Shown here: piece after piece, positions 39,414 through 47,104 of the stretch
Layout: every line of letters starts with the position of its first letter
How positions within the stretch are numbered: position 1 is the stretch's first letter
Source: Bacteroidaceae bacterium
GTDB taxonomy: Bacteria > Bacteroidota > Bacteroidia > Bacteroidales > Bacteroidaceae
Length of the DNA stretch: 64,000 nucleotides
Assembly: GCA_017503235.1 (NCBI GenBank)
Contig: JAFVTL010000063.1
Location: 53,812-117,811, forward strand
Direction: 5' to 3'
Program-made: the position numbers and the translations under genes
Notes under the pieces: model-generated
Told to the model about the DNA's origin: nothing
The model's input: only the letters and a program-made list of their open reading frames with translations
Databases searched by the model: none

Positions 39414-39477
39414 AACACAGAGACACTAAGACACAGAGAATGATATATAAACTCCGTGCCTCCGTGTCTCTGCGTTT
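39414..39477. repeat. Inverted repeat with iterated arms between serC and serA
   Basis: Left arm 39414-39438 is ACACAGAG-like units; right arm 39452-39476 is the complement with several G-U-tolerant differences. A T-run (TTTTTT) follows, so it could act as a terminator or attenuator. The arm motif is shared with 61463-61531. Confidence 0.8.
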
Positions 39478-39496
39478 TTTCTAAAATTAGTCAGTT

Positions 39497-40417
39497 ATGA
39501 AAGTATTAGTAGCAACAGACAAACCATTCGCTAAAGTAGCGGTGGATGGAATCCGTAAAGAAATAGAAGCAGCAGGCTACGAACTCGTTCTGCTGGAAAA
39601 ATATGGCGAAAAGGCCAACTTGTTGGAAGCGGTGAAGGACGCCAATGCTATCATTATCCGTAGTGATGTGATTGATGCTGAGGTGCTTGAAGCTGCCAAG
39701 GAACTGAAGATTGTGGTACGCGCAGGTGCCGGTTATGACAACGTTGATTTGGAAGCGGCTACCGCACATGGCGTATGTGTGATGAATACACCGGGTCAGA
39801 ATTCAAATGCCGTAGCAGAATTGGCTTTGGGCATGATGGTGATGGCCGTACGTAACATGTACAATGGTACATCGGGCACCGAATTGAAAGGAAAGAAATT
39901 GGGTATCCATGCTTATGGTAATGTAGGTCGCAATGTAGCGCGCATTGCTCGTGGCTTTGGTATGGAAATCTATGCATACGATGCTTTCTGTCCGAAGGAA
40001 GTGATTGAAGCCGACGGCGCAAAGGCTGTAGATTCGGCTGAAGAACTTTATGCAGCTTGCGATGTTGTTTCATTGCACATCCCGGCAACTGCTGAAACCA
40101 AGAATTCCATCAACTATGCTTTGGTCAACAAGATGCCGAAAGGTGGTTTGTTGGTAAATACTGCCCGTAAGGAAGTCATCAACGAAGCCGAACTGATTAA
40201 ATTGATGGAAGAACGTGCTGACTTGAAGTATGTGACTGATGTGATGCCGGCAGCCAATGCAGAATTTGCAGAAAAATTTGCCGGACGTTATTTCTCCACT
40301 CCCAAGAAGATGGGTGCTCAGACAGCCGAAGCGAACATCAATGCAGGTATTGCCGCTGCACAGCAGATTGTAGGCTTCTTGAAAGACGGTTGTGAAAGAT
40401 TCCGTGTAAACAAATAA
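39497..40417 (+). CDS. serA: D-3-phosphoglycerate dehydrogenase, short type with lysine at the active site
   Basis: A 306-residue enzyme for the first step of serine synthesis, lacking the C-terminal ACT/regulatory domains of long SerA. It has VVRAGAGYDNVD, a Rossmann motif HAYGNVGRNVAR, and NTARKEVINE. The family's catalytic His (usually in TPHIGA) is replaced: TPKKMGAQTAEA carries Lys270-Lys271. This lysine form is known as the type IIIK group, shared by Bacteroidales and Entamoeba, so the gene is expected to be active. It is 12 bp before the DUF1015 gene. Confidence 0.93.
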   Translation: MKVLVATDKPFAKVAVDGIRKEIEAAGYELVLLEKYGEKANLLEAVKDANAIIIRSDVIDAEVLEAAKELKIVVRAGAGYDNVDLEAATAHGVCVMNTPGQNSNAVAELALGMMVMAVRNMYNGTSGTELKGKKLGIHAYGNVGRNVARIARGFGMEIYAYDAFCPKEVIEADGAKAVDSAEELYAACDVVSLHIPATAETKNSINYALVNKMPKGGLLVNTARKEVINEAELIKLMEERADLKYVTDVMPAANAEFAEKFAGRYFSTPKKMGAQTAEANINAGIAAAQQIVGFLKDGCERFRVNK

Positions 40418-40429
40418 AACCTCTGAGAT

Positions 40430-41677
40430 ATGGCAGTAATCAAACCCTTCAAGGGGATTCGTCCTCCGAAAGCATTGGTAGAGCAGGTGGCATCTCGCCC
40501 CTACGATGTATTGAACTCTGCGGAAGCACGCGAAGAAGCGGGTGACAACGAAAAGTCGCTTTACCATATCATCAAGCCGGAAATCAACTTCCCGGTAGGT
40601 ACTGATGAACACGATCCGTGTGTATACGATAGTGCTGCTGAACATTTCCAATTGTTCCAGGATAAAGGATGGTTGGTGCAAGATGAAAAGGAAAACTACT
40701 ATGTCTATGCACAAACCATGAATGGAAAGACTCAGTATGGTTTGGTAGTAGGAGCGTATGTGCCCGATTATATGAATGGTGTCATCAAGAAACATGAATT
40801 GACACGTCGCGACAAAGAAGAAGACCGCATGAAGCATGTTCGTGTGAACAATGCCAATATTGAACCGGTGTTCTTTGCTTATCCTGACAATGCGGAATTG
40901 GATGCCATTGTTGCTAAATATACTTCCCAACAGCCTGAGTATGACTTTATTGCGCCGGGCGATGGATTTGGTCATACCTTCTGGATTATCGACAAGCAGG
41001 AAGACATTGATGCTATCACTCAGGCTTTTGCTGCTATGCCGGCCTTGTATATTGCTGATGGTCACCACCGTTCTGCAGCTGCCGCATTGGTCGGTGCTGA
41101 AAAGGCGCAACAGAATCCGAATCATCAAGGTGATGAAGAATACAACTATTTCATGGCCGTTTGTTTCCCTGCCAATCAGTTGACCATCATCGATTACAAT
41201 CGTGTTGTCAAGGATTTGAATGGATTGACTCCAGAAGAATTCCTGGCGGCGGTTGGCAAGAACTTTGTGGTTGAGGAAAAGGGTACTGAAATCTACAAAC
41301 CGCAGGCTTTGCATAACTTCTCCCTCTATCTGGAAGGAAAATGGTATAGTCTTACTGCGAAGGAAGGTACCTACAACGACAATGACCCGATAGGTGTACT
41401 CGATGTGACTATTTCTTCCAATCTGATTTTGGATGAAGTATTGGGCATCAAGGACTTGCGCTCTGATAAGCGTATTGATTTCGTGGGTGGTATCCGTGGT
41501 CTTGGCGAACTGAAGAAACGAGTGGATAGTGGCGAAATGAAGGTCGCTTTGGCTCTTTATCCGGTCAGCATGAAGCAATTGATGGACATTGCCGATAGTG
41601 GCAACATCATGCCTCCTAAGACTACTTGGTTTGAACCTAAACTCCGTTCGGGGCTGGTAATACATAAATTGGTATAA
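40430..41677 (+). CDS. DUF1015 family protein
   Basis: A 415-residue protein beginning with IKPFKGIRPPKALVEQVASRPYDVLNSAEARE, the usual DUF1015 start, and containing YIADGHHRSAAAALVG. The family is often linked to serine metabolism genes; a homologue has been described as a serine kinase (SbnI-like), but the His-rich motif here does not settle the activity. It follows serA by 12 bp and has its own terminator. Cytoplasmic. Confidence 0.93.
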   Translation: MAVIKPFKGIRPPKALVEQVASRPYDVLNSAEAREEAGDNEKSLYHIIKPEINFPVGTDEHDPCVYDSAAEHFQLFQDKGWLVQDEKENYYVYAQTMNGKTQYGLVVGAYVPDYMNGVIKKHELTRRDKEEDRMKHVRVNNANIEPVFFAYPDNAELDAIVAKYTSQQPEYDFIAPGDGFGHTFWIIDKQEDIDAITQAFAAMPALYIADGHHRSAAAALVGAEKAQQNPNHQGDEEYNYFMAVCFPANQLTIIDYNRVVKDLNGLTPEEFLAAVGKNFVVEEKGTEIYKPQALHNFSLYLEGKWYSLTAKEGTYNDNDPIGVLDVTISSNLILDEVLGIKDLRSDKRIDFVGGIRGLGELKKRVDSGEMKVALALYPVSMKQLMDIADSGNIMPPKTTWFEPKLRSGLVIHKLV

Positions 41678-41697
41678 TACTATTGCTAATTTTGGTT

Positions 41698-41738
41698 AAA
41701 GGTTATGTCCGATACTTCGGATGTAACCTTTATTTTTT
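41698..41738 (+). terminator. Terminator of serC-serA-DUF1015
   Basis: AAAGGTTA and TAACCTTT with an inner TCCGA/TCGGA pairing, then ATTTTTTT. Confidence 0.85.
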
Positions 41739-41746
41739 TAGTTTTG
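41739..41746 (+). promoter_or_regulatory. -7 box of the CE15 gene
   Basis: TAGTTTTG lies 25 bp before the start and directly after the previous terminator's T-run. Confidence 0.5.
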
Positions 41747-41770
41747 TAAAAACTTTAAACTTCTTTAAAC

Positions 41771-43000
41771 ATGAAAAACTTATATCGTTTCTTGTGGATG
41801 ATGGCTTTGCTCGTATCCTTCTCCGCATGTACTCAAAAACCGATTCCATTGGTTTATGACCAGGAAAACACATCTGCCGGTTATCCGGCCATTGAATTGC
41901 CTTCTATTGATCAGGCTGTTGTTGAAGAAACTTTACCTGACCCATTTGCCTGGTCGGATGGTAGCGGTCGTGTAAAGAAATTCAGCGACTGGGCACGTCG
42001 TCGCTCTGAAATCATTCAAGAACTCCAACATTACGAACTGGGTCCTAAACCGGTTGTATCCAAGGATAGTATCGAAGCCCGTATGGATGGGGATACATTG
42101 ATAGTTGTAGTACATGAAAAGGGAGAAAGCCTTACAATCAAGGCTCCTATCAAATATCCCGAAGGTGACGGACCTTTCCCTGCTATTATAGGTCTTGGTT
42201 TCGGTCATACAGGATCATTGCCTGCAAAAATTTTTGAAGAAAGAAACATTGCTGGTATTGCCTTTAACTTCTCGCAAGTAATGTCGCATACCCAGAAAAG
42301 AGGTGAGGAACCCATTAACCGTCTCTATCCTGAACATGTAGCTATGGGTGCATACAGCGCTTGGCCATGGGGTGTGAGCCGTTTGATAGACGGATTGGAA
42401 ATTGTAGGTGTTGAAAAGTCCCGCATTGATGTGTCTCATTTGGCTATCACCGGATGTTCCTTTGCAGGAAAGATGGCTTTGTATTCAGGTGCCTTCGATG
42501 AACGTATCGCTTTGACAATCTCACAAGAACCTGGTGGTGGTGGTGTTGCCGCATGGAGAGTATCGGAAACATTGGGCAATGTAGAAACTTTGGGACGTAC
42601 CAACTATGCATGGTTCCTTGAAAGCATGAAGCAATATGAATTGGAAAATGTCAGCCGTTTGCCGATGGACCATCATGAATTGGCAGCATTGATAGCTCCT
42701 CGAGCTTTGTTGGTATTGGGTAATCCTGATTATGAATGGTTGGCTGATGAATCTGGTTATGTATCTTGTCAAGCTGCACGAAAGGTTTGGGAAGCATTCG
42801 GTATAGAAGACCGTATGGGATTCTCCATCGTAGCTGAACATATGCATTGTATGCTCCCCGAAAGCCAATATCCGGAGGTGGAAGCGTTTGTTGAAAAATT
42901 CCTTTTGGGAAAGCAGGAAGTGAATACAATTGTCACAAAAGCTGAAATGTTCAAGGATGTAGACTATAAAAAGTGGATGCCGTGGGCTGAAAACAAGTAA
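41771..43000 (+). CDS. CE15 glucuronoyl esterase-like lipoprotein
   Basis: A 409-residue lipoprotein (signal LLVSFSAC, Cys20). It has the alpha/beta-hydrolase fold of carbohydrate esterase family 15, which cuts ester bonds between lignin and glucuronoxylan. The nucleophile is in GCSFAGKMAL (Ser230), an acidic residue in SQEPGGGG (Glu253), and the catalytic His in EHMHCML (His359, in the HC motif). The GCSxxGK pattern and HC are the CE15 marks. The following gene is a GH43-GH8 xylanolytic fusion, so a shared role in xylan side-chain removal is likely. Relatives include acetylxylan esterases, so the substrate is not certain. Confidence 0.85.
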   Translation: MKNLYRFLWMMALLVSFSACTQKPIPLVYDQENTSAGYPAIELPSIDQAVVEETLPDPFAWSDGSGRVKKFSDWARRRSEIIQELQHYELGPKPVVSKDSIEARMDGDTLIVVVHEKGESLTIKAPIKYPEGDGPFPAIIGLGFGHTGSLPAKIFEERNIAGIAFNFSQVMSHTQKRGEEPINRLYPEHVAMGAYSAWPWGVSRLIDGLEIVGVEKSRIDVSHLAITGCSFAGKMALYSGAFDERIALTISQEPGGGGVAAWRVSETLGNVETLGRTNYAWFLESMKQYELENVSRLPMDHHELAALIAPRALLVLGNPDYEWLADESGYVSCQAARKVWEAFGIEDRMGFSIVAEHMHCMLPESQYPEVEAFVEKFLLGKQEVNTIVTKAEMFKDVDYKKWMPWAENK

Positions 43001-43060
43001 ATGTTACATACGTGTAAAACTATGTAACAAATTTTGGGTAGTGTTTCCTATAAATATAAA

Positions 43061-43068
43061 TATCTTTG
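43061..43068 (+). promoter_or_regulatory. -7 box of the GH43-GH8 gene
   Basis: TATCTTTG lies 26 bp before the ATG at 43095 and after the in-frame ATG at 43041, which supports the later start. Confidence 0.6.
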
Positions 43069-43094
43069 AAAAAAGATTACTAATTTATATCTAT

Positions 43095-45596
43095 ATGAAA
43101 CACTACAAATTTTTATCGGCATTGTTATTGAGTATGGCCGGGGGGATTGCTGCAGCGCAAAACCCGATTATCAATACTCAATTTACGGCTGACCCTACAG
43201 CTCGAGTATTTAATGGAAAGATTTACGTCTATCCTTCACATGACATCATCAGCCCCGTTGAACCGGAACGCAAATGGTTCTGTATGGAAGACTACCATGT
43301 ATATTCTTCCGAAGACTTGGTTGAATGGACAGACCATGGTATGATTCTTTCTCAGGACGATGTACCTTGGGTAAAGCCCAAGTCATACTCCATGTGGGCA
43401 CCTGACTGTGTGGAAAAGGATGGCCGTTACTATTTTTATTTCCCTTCAACACCGACAAGCGGTAGAGGCTTCGGTATTGGTGTAGCTATCGGTAATTCTC
43501 CGGAAGGACCTTTCCGCCCGATGTGGAGACCTATCGAAGGCGTGTTCGGTATTGACCCGGGTATCTTGATTGATGACGATGGTCAGGCATACATGTATTG
43601 GGGCGGTGTTCAACAAGCTAAGCTGAAAGACAACATGATGGAACTTGCCACCAAGCCTGAATTTGTAAATGATTTGCCTAAGAAGGGTTTGAAGGAAGGT
43701 CCGTTCCCTTTCAAGAGAAATGGAAAGTACTACTTGACATTTCCTTGGGCTAAGGATTCTACTGAAGTGTTGGCATATTGTATGGCTGACAAACCATTGG
43801 GACCATGGGAATTCAAGGGTGTATTTATGGATGAATCTCCAACCGGCTGTTGGACAAACCACCATTCAATCGTTGAATACAAGGGTCAATGGTATATTTT
43901 CTATCACCACAATGACTACTCGCCTGATTTTGACAAGAACCGTTCGGCACGTATTGATACCCTCGGATTCAATCCTGATGGAACTATCAAGAAGGTAATC
44001 CCTACACTTAGAGGGGTAGGTAACAGCAAAGCAAGAACTCATATTCAGATTGACAGATATAGTGAAATCGCTCCTACAGCATCCATCGCATATTTGAATG
44101 AAGCCAATAAGTTTGAAGGTTGGAAAACTCAATTCAATAAGAGCGGTGCATGGATAAGATACAATCGTGTAGAGTTTGGTCAAGAACCCGTGAAGCAAGT
44201 GAAGGTACGTGTATTGGCTCCTAAGGGTGCTACTTTGGAAGTGGCTGTAGCCGGTGGCAAGTCAATTGCAACAGTTAAAGTGCCACGCAGCTCAAACTGG
44301 GAAATCATTTCTGCACCGGTTAAGAAGTCTCCCACAGGTTTGCAGGACTTGAAGGTTACATTAAAGAGCGGTCAGGCAGAAGTGGATTGGATTGTATTTG
44401 ATGCACAACCATGGACAGCCGGTGCTTTCCAGACAGGCAAGTATCGTAACTTGTTGGCTGAATTGGGATATAAGCAAGCGGATATTGACGCTAAGTTGAA
44501 GGAAGCTTTTGATGGTATTTTCTATGGTCCTGACAAGGTTTACTTTGAAGTGGGCGATGAAATGGCTTATATCAGTGACGTTAAGAATAAGGATGTGCGT
44601 ACAGAAGGTATGTCTTATGGTATGATGATTGCTGTTCAGTTCGATAAGAAAGACATTTTCGACCGTCTGTGGCGTTGGTGCCAAAAGTATATGCAACACC
44701 AAAGTGGTCCGCTGGAAGGCTATTTTGCTTGGAGTTGTAAGGTAGACGGAACACGTAATTCTCAAGGTCCTGCATCGGATGGTGAATTGTATTATGTAAC
44801 TTCATTGATTTTTGCTTCCAATCGTTGGGGTAATGATACTGGCATCAACTATTTGGCTGAAGCTCAGCGTATCTTGAATTGCTCCATGCAGAAGATTGGT
44901 ATGGACAATGTAAGTCCTTTCATCAACATTGACAAGAAACTGATTACCTTTACTCCGGATCCTCATGGCGGTAGCTATACTGACCCGTCTTATCATTTGC
45001 CTGCATTCTATGAAGTATGGGCAAAATGGGCTAACGACGGACGTTCCAATTTCTGGAAGGAATGTGCCAAGGTAAGTCGTGAATATTTGCACAAGAGTAT
45101 CAATCCTGAAACTGGTTTGAATCCTGACTATAACAACTATGACGGTTCTTTGAGAGGTTCACGTGGTATTATCGGTGATGCTTTCCGTTTTGATTCATGG
45201 CGTGTTCCTATGAATATTGCATTGGATTATTCTTGGTCATGTGCCGATCGTGAATGGCAACAGAATTATGCCAACACTATTCAGAACTTCCTTTATTCAC
45301 AAGGTATTGATACATTTGTTGACCAATACAATGTAGACGGAACAAAGCCGGCACGTATCTTGGGCGCAGGGGGTTATACCGCCCTTCGTCACTCATTAGG
45401 TTTGGTAGCTACATCTGCAGCTGTATCATTGGCCGCAACCAATGACAAGATTGGTGAGTTCGTGAATCAGTTGTGGAATGCAAAGCACGTTCCTTATGAA
45501 GATGGTTATTTCGATGCTTATTATGATGGTTTGCTCCGTTTGTTTGCGTTGATGCACTTGAGCGGAAACTATCGCATCATTACCCCTCAGCAATAA
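43095..45596 (+). CDS. Secreted GH43-CBM-GH8 fusion enzyme
   Basis: An 833-residue protein with a signal peptide (ends GGIAAAQ). The GH43 domain (about 24-310) has ADPTARVFNG (base Asp), FGIDPGILIDDDG and LKEGPFPFKRNG with the acid Glu, a five-blade propeller acting on xylosides or arabinosides. A beta-sandwich (about 325-450, EGWKTQF...GLQDLKVTLKSG...VDWIVF) looks like CBM6. The GH8 domain (about 455-833) has VRTEGMSYGMMIAVQ (acid Glu504), ASDGELYYVTSL and PHGGSYTDPSYHLPAF. GH8 of this sort includes reducing-end xylose-releasing exo-oligoxylanases. The pair would trim xylo-oligosaccharides. Its 3' end overlaps the convergent permease gene by 17 bp. Confidence 0.92.
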   Translation: MKHYKFLSALLLSMAGGIAAAQNPIINTQFTADPTARVFNGKIYVYPSHDIISPVEPERKWFCMEDYHVYSSEDLVEWTDHGMILSQDDVPWVKPKSYSMWAPDCVEKDGRYYFYFPSTPTSGRGFGIGVAIGNSPEGPFRPMWRPIEGVFGIDPGILIDDDGQAYMYWGGVQQAKLKDNMMELATKPEFVNDLPKKGLKEGPFPFKRNGKYYLTFPWAKDSTEVLAYCMADKPLGPWEFKGVFMDESPTGCWTNHHSIVEYKGQWYIFYHHNDYSPDFDKNRSARIDTLGFNPDGTIKKVIPTLRGVGNSKARTHIQIDRYSEIAPTASIAYLNEANKFEGWKTQFNKSGAWIRYNRVEFGQEPVKQVKVRVLAPKGATLEVAVAGGKSIATVKVPRSSNWEIISAPVKKSPTGLQDLKVTLKSGQAEVDWIVFDAQPWTAGAFQTGKYRNLLAELGYKQADIDAKLKEAFDGIFYGPDKVYFEVGDEMAYISDVKNKDVRTEGMSYGMMIAVQFDKKDIFDRLWRWCQKYMQHQSGPLEGYFAWSCKVDGTRNSQGPASDGELYYVTSLIFASNRWGNDTGINYLAEAQRILNCSMQKIGMDNVSPFINIDKKLITFTPDPHGGSYTDPSYHLPAFYEVWAKWANDGRSNFWKECAKVSREYLHKSINPETGLNPDYNNYDGSLRGSRGIIGDAFRFDSWRVPMNIALDYSWSCADREWQQNYANTIQNFLYSQGIDTFVDQYNVDGTKPARILGAGGYTALRHSLGLVATSAAVSLAATNDKIGEFVNQLWNAKHVPYEDGYFDAYYDGLLRLFALMHLSGNYRIITPQQ

Positions 45597-46338
45597 ACAG
45601 CTCGAAACAAATCTTGCAGAAGAAAATGACCAGCACCAACACTATGACTGGTCTCACAAAATCGGTGCCTCTACTGGTGAAGTAGTTGGCACCGATATAG
45701 TTTCCGGCTATACCGAACACAGCTGCTACCAATGCCAATGGAAACCAAACCACGCCGTGGGTGAGAAATACCACCAATGCTGCTAGATTGGTGGACAAGT
45801 TGATGACCTTGGTTGTACCTGCGGCTTCGTTCAAATCAATATGAGCCAACGCCGTGAGCAACAGCATTAGAAATGTACCCGTTCCTGGGCCATAAAACCC
45901 GTCATACACTCCGATGATTAGTGCCAATCCAACAATGATAGTCATTGTCCGGGCATTCGAGAAAGGAACCTTGTCTGTCTGTAAACTCTTCTTTTTCAAT
46001 ACATACCATGCGGTAAGCGGAAGAATCACCAACATAATGACTTTGAATGTGTCTGCATCTACCCACAAAGCCATTCTTGCGCCAAACCACGAACCGGCTA
46101 ATGCCGTCAGGATGGCAGGCAGCACCCGTTTCCAATGGATGAATCCGCAACGGGCATAATGCCATGTAGCAACAATGGTACCCAGACAAGCACTGAACTT
46201 GTTCGTACCTATAGCTGCATGAGGAGGAAGTCCCGCTATCAGATAGGCGGGGAGCGAAATCAATCCGCCACCACCTGCTATTGCATCAATAAATCCCGCT
46301 AAGAACACTAACGGGCATACTATCAAATATTCCATCAT
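45580..46338 (-). CDS. TauE/SafE (TSUP) family permease
   Basis: A 252-residue inner-membrane protein with about seven to eight hydrophobic segments. It has the TSUP motif FIDAIAGGGGLISLPAYLIAGLPPHAAIGTNK near the N-terminus and a related repeat GFYGPGTGTFLMLLLTALAHIDLNEAAGTTK in the second half, the internal duplication typical of the family. TSUP members carry sulfite, sulfonates or other organic anions; the substrate here cannot be told. It converges on and overlaps the GH43-GH8 gene and has its own promoter, so there is no operon with it. Confidence 0.9.
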   Translation of the reverse strand: MMEYLIVCPLVFLAGFIDAIAGGGGLISLPAYLIAGLPPHAAIGTNKFSACLGTIVATWHYARCGFIHWKRVLPAILTALAGSWFGARMALWVDADTFKVIMLVILPLTAWYVLKKKSLQTDKVPFSNARTMTIIVGLALIIGVYDGFYGPGTGTFLMLLLTALAHIDLNEAAGTTKVINLSTNLAALVVFLTHGVVWFPLALVAAVFGIAGNYIGANYFTSRGTDFVRPVIVLVLVIFFCKICFELFIAEG

Positions 46339-46373
46339 ACCTATAAATCCGCTAACATTATTGGAGGATTACA

Positions 46374-46381
46374 CAAAAGTA
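46374..46381 (-). promoter_or_regulatory. -7 box of the TSUP permease gene
   Basis: CAAAAGTA on plus is TACTTTTG on minus, 36 bp before the permease start. Confidence 0.5.
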
Positions 46382-46394
46382 ATCATTTAATTTG

Positions 46395-46402
46395 TACCTT
46401 TG
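46395..46402 (+). promoter_or_regulatory. -7 box of yigZ-like gene
   Basis: TACCTTTG, 26 bp before the ATG at 46428, back to back with the permease promoter. Confidence 0.55.
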
Positions 46403-46427
46403 TATGCACATGTAAGAAAAATCTCCC

Positions 46428-47027
46428 ATGCAAGAAGACAGCTATAAAACACTATCCTCCATATCTGAAGGCATTTACACCGAAAAACGTAGCAAGTTCA
46501 TTGCTATCGCCATACCAGTGCGTACGCTGGAAGAGATAAAGATGCATTTGGAGCAATATCAGAAGAAGTATTACGATGCACGCCATGTGTGCTATGCCTA
46601 TATGCTTGGTCATGAACGGTTGAACTTCCGCGCCAACGATAATGGAGAGCCTTCGGGTACGGCCGGAAAACCCATCTTGGGACAAATCAACTCCAATGAA
46701 TTGACTGACATCTTGATTATTGTGGTACGTTACTTTGGAGGTATCAAATTGGGAACCAGTGGGTTGATTGTAGCTTATAAGGCCGCCGCCGCCGAGGCTA
46801 TTGCCAATGCCACCATCATTGAAAAGACGGTGGACGATGATATCTGCGTGGCTTTTGAATATCCTTTCATGAACGATGTGATGCGCATTGTCAAGGAGGA
46901 GGAACCTGAAATTTTGGAGCAATCTTACGATATGGATTGTCTGATGAAGCTTCGCATCCGTCGCTCCATGATGCCGAAGATGAGGGCTCGTTTGGAAAAG
47001 GTGGAAACCTTGCGAGTAATTGAATAG
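46428..47027 (+). CDS. yigZ: YigZ/IMPACT family protein
   Basis: A 199-residue protein with the UPF0029 (Impact) domain: KRSKFIA-like N-terminus, KYYDARHVCYAYMLG, FRANDNGEPSGTAGKPIL and VVRYFGGIKLGTSGLIVAYK, the family signature. The C-terminal domain is ferredoxin-like (about 135-199). E. coli YigZ and eukaryotic IMPACT are translation-linked proteins; the bacterial role is not settled. It ends in a brick-like hairpin facing uvrB. Confidence 0.93.
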   Translation: MQEDSYKTLSSISEGIYTEKRSKFIAIAIPVRTLEEIKMHLEQYQKKYYDARHVCYAYMLGHERLNFRANDNGEPSGTAGKPILGQINSNELTDILIIVVRYFGGIKLGTSGLIVAYKAAAAEAIANATIIEKTVDDDICVAFEYPFMNDVMRIVKEEEPEILEQSYDMDCLMKLRIRRSMMPKMRARLEKVETLRVIE

Positions 47028-47030
47028 AGG

Positions 47031-47087
47031 AAAGCAATACTTTACGACCCGTAACTCATAGTTTTACGAGTTGTAAAGCATTGCTTT
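47031..47087. repeat. Hairpin of two 22-bp palindromic units
   Basis: Arms AAAGCAATACTTTAC (47031-47045) and GTAAAGCATTGCTTT (47073-47087) pair at 14 of 15 positions. Inside, TTTACG cores at 47041 and 47063 are exactly 22 bp apart. It probably serves as terminator for yigZ and uvrB and resembles units of the 150-bp module (TTTACGA..GTAAAGCATTGC). Confidence 0.8.
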
Positions 47088-47104
47088 GTGATGTGTATTT
47101 CGAC

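Noticed and set aside
40070-41665. 531-codon antisense frame over serA and DUF1015
   Set aside because: Antisense shadow of two well-supported genes; composition rich in His, Ile and Phe unlike real proteins here.
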